Part shown: positions 53,785 through 62,697 of the stretch, piece by piece
Numbering within the stretch: position 1 is the stretch's first letter
How the letters are laid out: each line of letters begins with the position of its first letter
Origin: JBDHTQ01 sp039808765
Lineage (GTDB): Bacteria; Pseudomonadota; Alphaproteobacteria; UBA2400
Reading direction: 5' to 3'
Assembly: GCA_039808765.1 (NCBI GenBank)
Contig: JBDHTQ010000004.1
Location: forward strand, 1-64,000
DNA length: 64,000 nucleotides
The notes under the pieces: generated by a model
What the model was told of the DNA's origin: nothing
Database searches by the model: none
Seen by the model: only the letters and a program-made list of their open reading frames with translations
Program-made: the position numbers and the translations under genes

Positions 53785-54846
53785 ATGTTTGATTCATTTA
53801 CACTGTCGATGGCCCAGTACAAAATGCGGCGAAGCAAAAAGCAACGCTTTCGCATTTACCGCAAACTGCAAGGCATGATGGAGATGAACGAGCCGTTACC
53901 GACGGCGTTGGATCGGTTGTGGCGTAACGTTTCGGAAGATGGGCAAAAACCAAATCGTCCTGCTGCATTGGCTGTGCAGCAATGGTTAGAGCGTAGCCGT
54001 CAGGGTAAAGAACTCGCCGACATGCTTGATGGTTGGATTCCACAACGTGAATTAATGCTTTTGCGTGCTGGTGAAGAATCGGGAAACGTGGCCAAAGCCA
54101 TTGGTTCGATTATGTCGGTGGATGAAGCCGCTGAAAAAATGCGCCGCGCGATTATGAGTGCGGTTACCTATCCGGTTTTTATTTTTCTTTTGATGTCAGG
54201 TATTATGTGGATGTTCGGTGTTAACCTGATTGAGCCGATGCGCAAAAATGCTCCCCCTGCTGTTTTTGCTAAAATGCAAGGGATTGCAGCTGTGTCCGAC
54301 TTTGTTCGCCATAGTGGATTCCTGACGTTGTGCCTGATCGGTGGCTTTGTGGCGCTCATCATCTTCAGCTTGCCGCGCTGGAAAGGGAAGCTGCGCGCGC
54401 GTTTTGATATGTTTCCACCTTACGCATGGTATCGTGTTTGGCAGGGAAGTGCGTTTTTGCTCTCAATGTCGGCTTTGCTCAGTGCACAAGTGCCATTACG
54501 CAAATGTTTTGAAATTTTATTGGTTAACGCAAAGCCATGGTTAGCTGAACGACTGGAATCGGCTCGGCAGGAAATTTTGCGTGGTCGTAATCTTGGTGAA
54601 GCGTTACGCGTGCAGGGACTGAATTTTCCCGATCCGCAGCTGGCACGCGATCTTGAAATTCTTTCCGAACGATCCGATATTGCCCGCACGCTTGAGATTC
54701 TCGTGCGCGACTGGCTGGAAGAGCAAACCCGAGCCCTTAACGGGCAGGCGGCCTTGGTTCGGACCGTTGGAATGGGGCTGGTCGGGGGCTTTATTGCGTG
54801 GGCGATGATGTCCATCGTCAGCATTAGCCAAGCCGTGGCGCAATAG
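53785..54846 (+). CDS. pilR: Pilus inner-membrane platform protein PilR (GspF/TcpE-like)
   Basis: PilR is the polytopic platform of the thin pilus, related to GspF. The 353-residue protein has two repeats of the T2SSF-type domain: one at about 1-160 (MLRAGEESGNVAKAIGSIMS and span FIFLLMSGIMWMFGVNL) and one at about 205-345 (SERSDIARTLEILVRDWLEE and the C-terminal span). It starts 59 bp after pilQ. Prepilin, prepilin peptidase and pilT/pilV genes do not follow; yfgM comes next. Confidence 0.86.
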   Translation: MFDSFTLSMAQYKMRRSKKQRFRIYRKLQGMMEMNEPLPTALDRLWRNVSEDGQKPNRPAALAVQQWLERSRQGKELADMLDGWIPQRELMLLRAGEESGNVAKAIGSIMSVDEAAEKMRRAIMSAVTYPVFIFLLMSGIMWMFGVNLIEPMRKNAPPAVFAKMQGIAAVSDFVRHSGFLTLCLIGGFVALIIFSLPRWKGKLRARFDMFPPYAWYRVWQGSAFLLSMSALLSAQVPLRKCFEILLVNAKPWLAERLESARQEILRGRNLGEALRVQGLNFPDPQLARDLEILSERSDIARTLEILVRDWLEEQTRALNGQAALVRTVGMGLVGGFIAWAMMSIVSISQAVAQ

Positions 54847-54920
54847 TTAATACTCAAAAGAAAGCGCTTGTGACAGCGAGTAGCCTTGACCACGGGCCAT
54901 GGCTCTGCTAGGCGATAGTC

Positions 54921-55604
54921 ATGACCAATTTACTTCTCCAAGAAATCGATGAAGAGGTCCGTAGGGATCGTCTGGCCCAGATTTGGGCGCGTCACGGCCG
55001 TCTTCTGATCGGGTTGAGCATTGCTTTTGTTGTTCTTGCCGCTGCGTACAGCGTATATCTTAACAACTGGACGCAAAAACAGGAAACTGCGACAGCAGGC
55101 CTTGTCGAAATTTTGCAAAATTCGTCGCGTTTGGTTCCTGATGAAAAAGGGGACAAAAAAAATGACGATGGTAAATTTCAAAAAGAGCTGATTGATTATG
55201 CCGGAACTGCACCGGCTGAACTCGCCATGTTGGCACGATTATATGCTGCAAGCCAGATTGAGGGCGATGCCCAGCGTAAAAATGCTTTGGATGAATTGAA
55301 CAAGATTGTAACCGCTCAAAACATTAATCCGCTTTACCAAGAGTTGGCTAAAATCCTGTCGGTGCAGATGCGCTTGGATCAAGATGATCCTGCCGCTTTG
55401 CAAGCAGAGTTAGCGCCTTTAATGAAAGATACGCAACCGTGGCGGCATTCTGCGCGTGAGCTTTCCGCACTGCTCTCCTATAAAATGGGCGATAAAGAAG
55501 CAGCAAAGAAAACAGTGGCCACACTTTTAGGCGATGAAGATGCGCCAGAATCGCTTAAAGAACGGGCGAAAAAACTTGAATCGCTCCTTAATCGGGCGTC
55601 ATAA
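54921..55604 (+). CDS. YfgM-like membrane-anchored TPR-type protein
   Basis: YfgM is an inner-membrane protein with a periplasmic TPR domain that works with the Sec translocon and periplasmic chaperones. The 227-residue protein has a cytoplasmic N-terminus with LLLQEIDEEVRRDRLAQIWARHGRLLIG, one membrane span (about 32-50) and helical repeats after. The order yfgM-bamB-der matches the conserved cluster of many proteobacteria, which makes the assignment solid. The ATG lies 74 bp after pilR, marking the return to the core genome. Confidence 0.85.
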   Translation: MTNLLLQEIDEEVRRDRLAQIWARHGRLLIGLSIAFVVLAAAYSVYLNNWTQKQETATAGLVEILQNSSRLVPDEKGDKKNDDGKFQKELIDYAGTAPAELAMLARLYAASQIEGDAQRKNALDELNKIVTAQNINPLYQELAKILSVQMRLDQDDPAALQAELAPLMKDTQPWRHSARELSALLSYKMGDKEAAKKTVATLLGDEDAPESLKERAKKLESLLNRAS

Positions 55605-55637
55605 GTTTACCGTTGCCGGTTCTTCATGGAGGATAGG

Positions 55638-56993
55638 ATGCCGTTGTTTCAATCGATAAGTAAGAAACGTTTGCATACACTTTTTCCGCTTGGAATTTTA
55701 ATGTTGAGCCTTTCTGCCTGCGGTGGTTGGTGGGGTGCAGAAGATTCTACACCTCCGCTTGAGGGCAAACGTGTTCCTGTTTTGGTTTATGATCAGGGGA
55801 TTAAAGTCGATGCGCAACTGGCGGCCACACCCCTTGAACTGCCGCCCGCCCAAGAAAACACGGTTTGGCCAACTTCTGGTGGTTTTGCTAGCCATGAGGG
55901 TGGACATCCCCAGTTGAATGATCAGCTTAAGAAATCGTGGCGTGTTGATGTGGGCAATTCGATCAATCGGTCTCACCCGATCATCCCAACACCGGTGGTG
56001 GCCAATGGGGTCATCTACACGATGGACAGTAGCACGCTGGTGAGCGCTTTTTCAGCCGATAAAGGCAAGGAAATTTGGAGTATTGATTTGGCACCGAAAG
56101 GGGAGAGCCACGATGCTTCAGGGGGCGGGTTAGGGCTATTGCCCGGGCGCCTGTTTGTTTCAACAGGTTATGGCGAAATCATTGCGCTTGACACAGCCAA
56201 TGGCAAGGTGATCTGGCGCCAGCGGGTAGAAAGTCCCGTCCGCAGTGCACCAGCGATTGCCAAAAACATGGTTTTTGTCGTGACAATTGATAATCGGCTG
56301 GTTGCACTCTCTGCAGATACCGGTGATATTGCGTGGACGCATAATGGTTTAAGTGAGGATGTTGGATTGCTTGGCGCACCGAGTCCAGCGGTTTATAACG
56401 ACGATCTGCTGGTGGCTTATTCCTCTGGCGAATTGTTTTCGTTGCGCATTGGTAATGGGCAAGAGCAGTGGGCGGATAATTTGGCTTCTATCCGCCGTGA
56501 AGGCGGGGTAAGCAGCATTGCGGCCATTCGTGGTCAACCTGTTTTGGCTGCGGGTGGTGTGGCGGCTGTTGCGATTAGCAATTCCGGTCGTTTGGTCGCT
56601 ATTGATACCCGCACAGGTCAACGCGTCTGGAGCCAACGGATTAGCGGAACGCAAATGCCATGGATTGCTGGCTCAATGATTTTTATCGTTTCAAGTGATG
56701 CACAGCTGGTGGCGCTTGACTTGAAAGATGGTAAAATTCGTTGGGTAAAAGGATTGGCGCAATGGACGCACCCGAAAGATCGTGAAGGGGTTATCGCGTG
56801 GTATGGACCTGTTCTTGCGGGAACATCCCTTTGGTTGACCAATAGTGAAGGACAATTGCTTCGCTTTGATCCCGCAACAGGCGAGCAAAAAGAAAAGATT
56901 GATGCCGGTAGTGCCTTCAATCGTGCTCCGATTGTGGTAGGAAAAACACTTTACACTTTAGATGACAACGCAACGCTTGCGGCGTGGCAGTAA
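55638..56993 (+). CDS. bamB: Outer-membrane assembly lipoprotein BamB
   Basis: BamB is a lipoprotein of the BAM complex that helps insert outer-membrane proteins. The chosen ATG follows GGAGGATAGG, so four upstream residues are dropped; 451 residues. The lipobox is LSLSAC (Cys28). The rest is a PQQ-type eight-bladed propeller, with blade motifs such as GVIYTMDSSTLVSAFSADKGKEIWS, ALDTANGKVIWRQ, ALSADTGDIAWTH, AIDTRTGQRVWSQ and ALDLKDGKIRWVK. It precedes der by 8 bp. Confidence 0.93.
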   Translation: MPLFQSISKKRLHTLFPLGILMLSLSACGGWWGAEDSTPPLEGKRVPVLVYDQGIKVDAQLAATPLELPPAQENTVWPTSGGFASHEGGHPQLNDQLKKSWRVDVGNSINRSHPIIPTPVVANGVIYTMDSSTLVSAFSADKGKEIWSIDLAPKGESHDASGGGLGLLPGRLFVSTGYGEIIALDTANGKVIWRQRVESPVRSAPAIAKNMVFVVTIDNRLVALSADTGDIAWTHNGLSEDVGLLGAPSPAVYNDDLLVAYSSGELFSLRIGNGQEQWADNLASIRREGGVSSIAAIRGQPVLAAGGVAAVAISNSGRLVAIDTRTGQRVWSQRISGTQMPWIAGSMIFIVSSDAQLVALDLKDGKIRWVKGLAQWTHPKDREGVIAWYGPVLAGTSLWLTNSEGQLLRFDPATGEQKEKIDAGSAFNRAPIVVGKTLYTLDDNATLAAWQ

Positions 56994-57001
56994 GAGATAC
57001 G

Positions 57002-58441
57002 ATGATGAAAAGACTTGCGATCGTGGGCCGACCGAATGTCGGTAAGTCCACGTTGTTCAATCGATTGGTAGGAAAGCAACTTGCAATTGTTTATGATACC
57101 CCTGGCGTGACCCGTGATTGGAAAGAAAACCCGGCGCGCTTGGGTGATCTGGAGTTTTTGGCTGTTGATACCGCAGGGATTGAAAAAGCAGTTAAGGGCG
57201 ACGTTATCTTAACGGGTATGAAAGAACAGACCGAAAAACTTTTACAAAAAGTGGATGCTGTTCTGTTTGTTGTTGATGGTCGTACGGGCTTAACTGAAGC
57301 CGATAAAACGATAGGCCTTATCTTGCGTAAACTTGATGTGCCTGTTGTTTTGGTCGCGAACAAATGCGAAGGCCGACAGGATTTATCCGATATTTACGGA
57401 TTGGGACTGGGGGAGCCTATCCCTATTTCCGCCGCTCATGGAACCGGACTTGCTGATCTGTACGATGCATTGCAACCGCATTTGAGCCAGCCTGATGATG
57501 ATCGTGGTGATGGGGTCAGCGATGCCATGCAAGAAATTGAAAGCGTGGAGGCCATCGAGGCACGGGCCGCAGCATCAAGTGATGATGATGCACCTGTTTT
57601 AACCTCGCGCCGTCCTGACAAGCCGATCCATCTGGCTTTGGTCGGGCGCCCGAATGTGGGAAAATCGACGCTGCTTAATGCCTTTCTTGGTGAAGAGCGT
57701 GTGCTGGTCAGCCCCATAGCGGGCACGACCCGTGACACGATCAGCAGTGATTGGCAATGGAACGATCAAAGGTTTCGTTTGGTTGATACGGCGGGTTTAC
57801 GTCGTAAAGCGCGCATTGATGAAAAATTAGAAAAGATGGCCACAGCGGAGACATTGCGGGTTGTGCGTCTGGCAGAAATTGTGGTGTTGGTTTTGGATGC
57901 CAATATTGCGCTTGAACAGCAGGATCTGACCATTGCCGATTTGGTTTTGCGTGAAGGTCGTGCGCTGGTGATTGCGCTCAATAAGTGGGATACTGTGAAA
58001 GAGCAGGCTGCATTGCTGCGCGAGATTCGCTTTCGCCTTGATGAATCATTGCAACAAGCAAAAGGCATTGCTGTTGTTCCGATTTCGGCCTTAAAAGGGC
58101 GTAAGCTTGATCAACTTTTAGCGGCGGTGATCGATACGTATGATGTTTGGGATAAGCGCGTTTCAACAGGACAGCTTAATCGATGGTTAGACGTGATGGT
58201 CGAAAGTCATGCACCACCACTTGTCGATGGGCGACGTATAAAAATTCGTTATATGACCCAACGCAAAGGCCGCCCGCCCACCTTTGTTTTGTTTTGTGGC
58301 ACACACGCCAAGCCACCTGAAAGTTATCTGCGCTATCTCACCAATGGATTGCGTGAGCGGTTTGATTTTCCTGGTGTGCCGATCCGTTTTGAAATTAAAC
58401 GCAGCAAAAACCCCTATGCAGATGATAAAAAAGAAGGATAA
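57002..58441 (+). CDS. der: Double-GTPase ribosome assembly factor Der (EngA)
   Basis: Der is an essential GTPase with two G domains that helps assemble the 50S subunit. From the chosen ATG it has 479 residues (a GTG six codons upstream lies within the bamB end). G1 of domain 1 is GRPNVGKSTLFN, G3 is DTAGIE and G4 NKCEG. G1 of domain 2 is GRPNVGKSTLLN, G3 DTAGLRRK and G4 NKWD. The KH-like C-terminal domain is IKIRYMTQRKGRPPTFVLFCG and GVPIRFEIKRSKNPY. Both G1 and G3 motifs are intact. Confidence 0.97.
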   Translation: MMKRLAIVGRPNVGKSTLFNRLVGKQLAIVYDTPGVTRDWKENPARLGDLEFLAVDTAGIEKAVKGDVILTGMKEQTEKLLQKVDAVLFVVDGRTGLTEADKTIGLILRKLDVPVVLVANKCEGRQDLSDIYGLGLGEPIPISAAHGTGLADLYDALQPHLSQPDDDRGDGVSDAMQEIESVEAIEARAAASSDDDAPVLTSRRPDKPIHLALVGRPNVGKSTLLNAFLGEERVLVSPIAGTTRDTISSDWQWNDQRFRLVDTAGLRRKARIDEKLEKMATAETLRVVRLAEIVVLVLDANIALEQQDLTIADLVLREGRALVIALNKWDTVKEQAALLREIRFRLDESLQQAKGIAVVPISALKGRKLDQLLAAVIDTYDVWDKRVSTGQLNRWLDVMVESHAPPLVDGRRIKIRYMTQRKGRPPTFVLFCGTHAKPPESYLRYLTNGLRERFDFPGVPIRFEIKRSKNPYADDKKEG

Positions 58442-58511
58442 TCTTTTATATCTACCACAAATGCGGCACAGAACAGCTGCATAAAAGGAGCTTTATGAGG
58501 GGGCTAGGCAA

Positions 58512-58919
58512 ATGCGATTAGGCGAACAGCTCATTAAAAACGGTTCGTTGAAACCACACCAACTGCATGCGGCACTGTGTGTGCAAAAAAAGTATCCCTT
58601 TCGGTTAGGAAAAATTTTGCATCAACTGGGTATGATTGGAAAAGGAGCCTTATTAAAGGCTATTTTAATGCAAAAATTTTCAGGTTATTTTTCGCGTTCG
58701 CATACCCCGCCTGTCTTGAATTATGTTGCGCGGGGAGAGCTTTTGCTTGAGCAATTGAATCGCAAAAATCAAGATATTAAATGTGAGATCAAGAGCGGCA
58801 ACCCACAGCATCCGCGCCAGTATCGTGGCGAGTGGTGCAGTTATAAAACGAAACATCTTGGCAAAGTGATTGATAAAGATGATGTCGTGGCGCGCAATCT
58901 GGAAACGCACAACTTTTAG
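58512..58919 (+). CDS. Stand-alone MshEN-type (c-di-GMP-binding) domain protein
   Basis: This 135-residue protein starts with two tandem 24-residue motifs, at residues 2-25 and 31-54: RLGxxL...G......L..AL..Q, a 5-residue spacer, then RLGxxL...G......L.AIL.Q. That is the MshEN pattern, the c-di-GMP-binding domain at the N-terminus of MshE/GspE/PilB ATPases. Here it stands alone without an ATPase. The C-terminal 80 residues are polar and basic, and I do not recognise them. No signal or membrane segment. Lies 70 bp after der and 24 bp before the CobS-like gene, so it may be co-transcribed with it. Binding of c-di-GMP is inferred from the motif. Confidence 0.72.
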   Translation: MRLGEQLIKNGSLKPHQLHAALCVQKKYPFRLGKILHQLGMIGKGALLKAILMQKFSGYFSRSHTPPVLNYVARGELLLEQLNRKNQDIKCEIKSGNPQHPRQYRGEWCSYKTKHLGKVIDKDDVVARNLETHNF

Positions 58920-58943
58920 CTTTTTAAAGGGCGATTAAAAAAC

Positions 58944-59915
58944 ATGACGTCTTCTCCAATTTCTGCCGATTTACGACCTGATACAACCATTGATTCACAC
59001 CTTGTTTTTGATGTGCCGTTTTCTACTGCTATTCCTGCTTTTTCCATCAAAACAGACTATGTGCCGGATATTGATCCCAGTTATCACTTTGATCCGGATA
59101 CCACGCGCGCCATTTTAGCCGGGTTCGCTTATAATCGTCGCGTGATGGTGCAGGGATTTCATGGAACAGGAAAATCCACGCATATTGAGCAGGTGGCCGC
59201 GCGACTTAACTGGCCATTGATGCGTATTAATTTGGATAGTCACATCAGTCGCATTGATTTAATCGGTCGTGATGCAATTGTGATTAAGGACGGAATGCAA
59301 ATCACGGAATTTAAAGAAGGGTTGCTTCCTTGGGCATTGCAGCATCCTGTGGCTTTATTGTTTGATGAGTATGATGCGGGTCGCCCTGATGTGATGTTCG
59401 TGATTCAACGGGTTCTAGAAGTTGAAGGCAAGCTTACCTTGCTTGATCAAAATCGAGTTGTGCATCCGCATTCTTCGTTTCGACTTTTTGCTACTGCCAA
59501 TACGGTGGGGTTAGGTGATGCAAGTGGGCTGTATCATGGAACGCAGCAAATCAACCAAGGTCAAATGGATCGTTGGAATATTGTGGCTTCACTAAATTAT
59601 TTACCACATGATGAGGAAGTAAAAATCGTATTAGCCAAGGCGCCGATGTATGCAGCGTCGACAGAGGGGAAAAAGATTGTTGAAAATATGGTGCGGCTGG
59701 CTGATTTGACGCGCTCAGCCTTTATGAACGGTGATATTTCGACGGTTATGTCCCCGCGTACCGTAATTGCCTGGGCGCAAAATGCTGAAATATTTGATCA
59801 TGATATTGCTTATGCCTTTCGCTTGAGCTTCTTGAACAAATGTGATGACGTCGAGCGTGATGCACTCGCTGAATTTTATCAGCGCTGTTTTGGGCAAGAA
59901 TTGTTAAAAGCATAA
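58944..59915 (+). CDS. cobS: CobS-like AAA+ ATPase (cobaltochelatase small subunit type)
   Basis: CobS is the AAA+ subunit of the aerobic cobaltochelatase CobNST. The 323-residue protein has Walker A GFHGTGKST, then LNWPLMRINLDSHISRIDLIGRDAI, Walker B ALLFDEYDAGRPDV, sensor I RLFATANTVGLGDASGLYHGTQQINQGQMDRWN and C-terminal lid. These match CobS closely. Its partner CobT is not downstream: two tiny genes and prfC follow. CobS-type ATPases without nearby cobT occur in alphaproteobacteria, so a role other than B12 synthesis is possible. It follows the MshEN gene by 24 bp. Confidence 0.85.
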   Translation: MTSSPISADLRPDTTIDSHLVFDVPFSTAIPAFSIKTDYVPDIDPSYHFDPDTTRAILAGFAYNRRVMVQGFHGTGKSTHIEQVAARLNWPLMRINLDSHISRIDLIGRDAIVIKDGMQITEFKEGLLPWALQHPVALLFDEYDAGRPDVMFVIQRVLEVEGKLTLLDQNRVVHPHSSFRLFATANTVGLGDASGLYHGTQQINQGQMDRWNIVASLNYLPHDEEVKIVLAKAPMYAASTEGKKIVENMVRLADLTRSAFMNGDISTVMSPRTVIAWAQNAEIFDHDIAYAFRLSFLNKCDDVERDALAEFYQRCFGQELLKA

Positions 59916-60081
59916 TGATTAAAACCTAAGTTTTGCCTTCGTGCGTGCTTCAGAGGGTGTTTTTTGGTTTTGCCGCATTGTATATATGACATTGCCTGCA
60001 TAGAGACTGGCCTTTTAATTTTGTTGACAATGCTTGTGGATCTCTCTAGCTTTTGCACGTAGGATTTGAAAGGATTAAGTC

Positions 60082-60345
60082 ATGGTAGGTTTAGGTAAAA
60101 AATTTAAGAAATTAACGGACCAAACGCCTGCAGACTTGCTCCAGTTCGCATCTGGAGCTTTTGCAGCCGTTAGTGTGGCTGCTATGCTCGCTGGCCTCTT
60201 AAAGCTTTCTCCTGTAATTATTGAACGCTTAAGTCGCTCCGCAACCTCCCAAGACACAAATATACCGGCTTTTAAGTGTGTTCAATACCGATCCTCATCG
60301 CGTGGCGGTGGAAGCGACTCCCCTACTGGACCGACGAGGCGTTAA
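60082..60345 (+). CDS. Small hypothetical membrane protein
   Basis: The 87-residue protein has an AAAGGA site before its ATG. It starts with a basic helix (GLGKKFKKLTDQTPADLLQ) followed by one hydrophobic segment (about 24-45) and a polar tail with a glycine/serine-rich end. I do not recognise it. It lies between the CobS-like gene and another tiny membrane protein; a promoter is likely in the 166 bp upstream. Confidence 0.5.
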   Translation: MVGLGKKFKKLTDQTPADLLQFASGAFAAVSVAAMLAGLLKLSPVIIERLSRSATSQDTNIPAFKCVQYRSSSRGGGSDSPTGPTRR

Positions 60346-60486
60346 TGTCTTAGCAAACCCAAACAATCCCCGATGAATGATTCAGTGGCACTCCTGATCT
60401 TTTCTGCTCATAATACAAACATGCTGCGCATAAAAAATGATTGTTGTTTAAAAAAGTATATTGAGGTTTAAAGGAGAAAATTTAAG

Positions 60487-60843
60487 ATGGGTTTATATAG
60501 AAGAAGACGAGATAGATGGGAACCATCACTGAGGCATCGTACCTCACTAACGGAAGTTTTTGTCTGTACGGCTATTGTTGGTATTATGGGGGTTATTGGC
60601 TATCAGGCTTACACTGGTGACATGTTTGGGTATACTCCAGATGAAAGCGCTCGGATTAGGCGCGATTTTGAAAGTTGTGGCCAAAATATAAAAGACTTAC
60701 AAAGTTTTCTGTTTAATCGGAATTATCGAGCTTTTGCTCAGCACTACGATGAAACTGTTATCGTCTGCAATCGCACGGGTGATTATGATTATATCAACGA
60801 TGTGACAGAGCTTGGTCGTCGAGCGAGACTTGTGCATCAATAG
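60487..60843 (+). CDS. Small hypothetical protein with one membrane segment
   Basis: The 118-residue protein (AAAGGAG site upstream) has a basic start (GLYRRRRDRW), one hydrophobic segment (about 23-42, TEVFVCTAIVGIMGVIGYQAY) and a polar C-terminal domain with two cysteines (ESCGQN and VICNRTG). The basic start, single span and short tail resemble a signal anchor with an external domain. I cannot name it. Position 141 bp after the previous small gene suggests separate regulation. Confidence 0.55.
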   Translation: MGLYRRRRDRWEPSLRHRTSLTEVFVCTAIVGIMGVIGYQAYTGDMFGYTPDESARIRRDFESCGQNIKDLQSFLFNRNYRAFAQHYDETVIVCNRTGDYDYINDVTELGRRARLVHQ

Positions 60844-61000
60844 TTTTTGCTCATAAATGGTTGTGTTCAACAGAAGCCGTAACGCAGCACTGTGCGCTTT
60901 TCATTTTTTGTTGATTCTAGCCTTTAAAAATGATTGCCGTTGAAAAAAGTAAAGAAAATAGGATATAACAAACCCGCAGTTTCAAAGGGCTCGTTTTCTC

Positions 61001-62605
61001 ATGACCAGTATAGCACAGGATCAAATAGCACGTCGTCGCACTTTTGCGATTATTGCCCATCCCGACGCGGGAAAAACGACACTCACGGAAAAGCTATTGT
61101 TGTTTGGTGGTGCAATACAAATGGCGGGTGCTGTGCGGGCAAAGGGCGATGCACGCCGAGCAAAGTCCGACTGGATGGCGATTGAGCGGGATCGTGGTAT
61201 TTCGGTGGCCACTTCGGTTATGAATTTTGAATTTGCCGACCGTGTTTTTAATTTGCTTGATACACCGGGCCACCAGGATTTTTCTGAAGATACCTATCGC
61301 ACGTTGACCGCGGTTGACAGTGCGGTCATGGTATTAGATGGGGCCAAAGGGATTGAAAGTCAAACGCGTAAGTTGTTTGAGGTTTGCCGTTTGCGCGACA
61401 TGCCAATCATCACATTCATCAATAAATTTGACCGTGAATCCCGTGACCCACTTGAGTTGCTTGATGAAATTGAGCAAACGCTTGCCCTTACCGTTACACC
61501 GGCGAGTTGGCCCATTGGTATGGGGATCGATTTTAAAGGTTGCTATGATTTGATCAGGGATCAACTTATGCTTTTCGATCATCATGACAACAAGCGTGTT
61601 GTTGATGCCATTGTTTGCACTGGTTTGAACGATCCTAAAATTGAAGAGCATATTGGTGCAGATGAAGCGTCTAAATTAAGGGAGCAAGTTGCGCTTGTGC
61701 GTGAAATTTGTCCACCCTTTGATCGCCAAAGCTATTTGGAAGGGCACCTAACCCCTGTCTTTTTCGGTTCAGCAATTAACAATTTTGGTGTGCGTGAACT
61801 GCTGCAAGGGTTGGCTGATTATGCGCCTTCGCCGCGTTTGGCTCCCACCAGTGCGCGTGACATTGATCCGAATGAAAAGCCGACGACAGGATTTGTGTTT
61901 AAGGTTCAAGCCAATATGGATCCCAAGCATCGCGACCGTATCGCGTTTGTGCGACTCTGTTCGGGTCATTTTCAGCGGGGTCAGAAACTACGTCATGTGC
62001 GGGCGGGTAAGGACATTTCTGTTAACAATGCGGTGTTATTTATGGCGCGTGATCGCGAGCTGGCGGAAGATGCATGGCCGGGTGATATTATCGGTATCCC
62101 CAATCACGGCACGTTACGCATCGGGGATGCATTAACTGAGGGTGAGATGTTACGTTTTACCGGTGTGCCATCTTTTGCGGCAGAATTACTGCAGCGTGTG
62201 CGTCCCCTTGATCCGATGCAAGCCAAGCATTTGCAAAAAGCGCTTGAGCATTTTGCCGAAGAAGGGGCAAGTCAATTTTTCAAGCCCTTCATTGGTTCTG
62301 ATCTCATTGTGGGGGTTGTGGGGCAGCTTCAGTTTGATGTTTTGGCAGCGCGTATTAAAGCCGAGTATAATCTTGACGTACGGTTTGAGCCTGCACCATA
62401 TGATGCCGCTCGCTGGGTTGAATGTGATGATCATAAGCAATTGCAAGCATTTTTAGATGCAAATCGAGGTGCTTGTGGTGAAGACCATGATGGTTTTCCC
62501 GTTTTTCTTGCGCGTAACAGCTGGTCTCTTTCCCGCGCTCAGGAGGACTATCCGCATATTCGCTTCAAGATTACGCGCGAACAGGCGTTAAGTGCTACCA
62601 ACTAA
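61001..62605 (+). CDS. prfC: Peptide chain release factor 3 (RF3)
   Basis: RF3 is a translational GTPase that recycles RF1/RF2. The 534-residue protein has G1 AHPDAGKTTLTEKLLLFGGAIQMAG, the RF3-specific RAKSDWMAIERDRGISV switch, G3 DTPGHQDFSEDTYR, G4 NKFDRESRDPLELLDEIE and the domain II/III regions GHFQRGQKLRHVRAGKDI and EGASQFFKPFIGSDLIVGVVGQLQFDVLAAR. Its length is typical (E. coli 529). The ATG follows a weak site. Confidence 0.97.
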   Translation: MTSIAQDQIARRRTFAIIAHPDAGKTTLTEKLLLFGGAIQMAGAVRAKGDARRAKSDWMAIERDRGISVATSVMNFEFADRVFNLLDTPGHQDFSEDTYRTLTAVDSAVMVLDGAKGIESQTRKLFEVCRLRDMPIITFINKFDRESRDPLELLDEIEQTLALTVTPASWPIGMGIDFKGCYDLIRDQLMLFDHHDNKRVVDAIVCTGLNDPKIEEHIGADEASKLREQVALVREICPPFDRQSYLEGHLTPVFFGSAINNFGVRELLQGLADYAPSPRLAPTSARDIDPNEKPTTGFVFKVQANMDPKHRDRIAFVRLCSGHFQRGQKLRHVRAGKDISVNNAVLFMARDRELAEDAWPGDIIGIPNHGTLRIGDALTEGEMLRFTGVPSFAAELLQRVRPLDPMQAKHLQKALEHFAEEGASQFFKPFIGSDLIVGVVGQLQFDVLAARIKAEYNLDVRFEPAPYDAARWVECDDHKQLQAFLDANRGACGEDHDGFPVFLARNSWSLSRAQEDYPHIRFKITREQALSATN

Positions 62606-62697
62606 TTTCTTTAACTTTTTCAGTGATCCCCAATTTCATAAAAAGTGGGTTATGATTTGCCTTTAAACGTAAGGTTGATGTGTGGTAGGAAAAAATA

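Noticed and set aside
42430..54846. Recently integrated plasmid
   Set aside because: No relaxase, replication gene, integrase, attachment site or flanking repeat was seen; core genes on both sides are ordinary.
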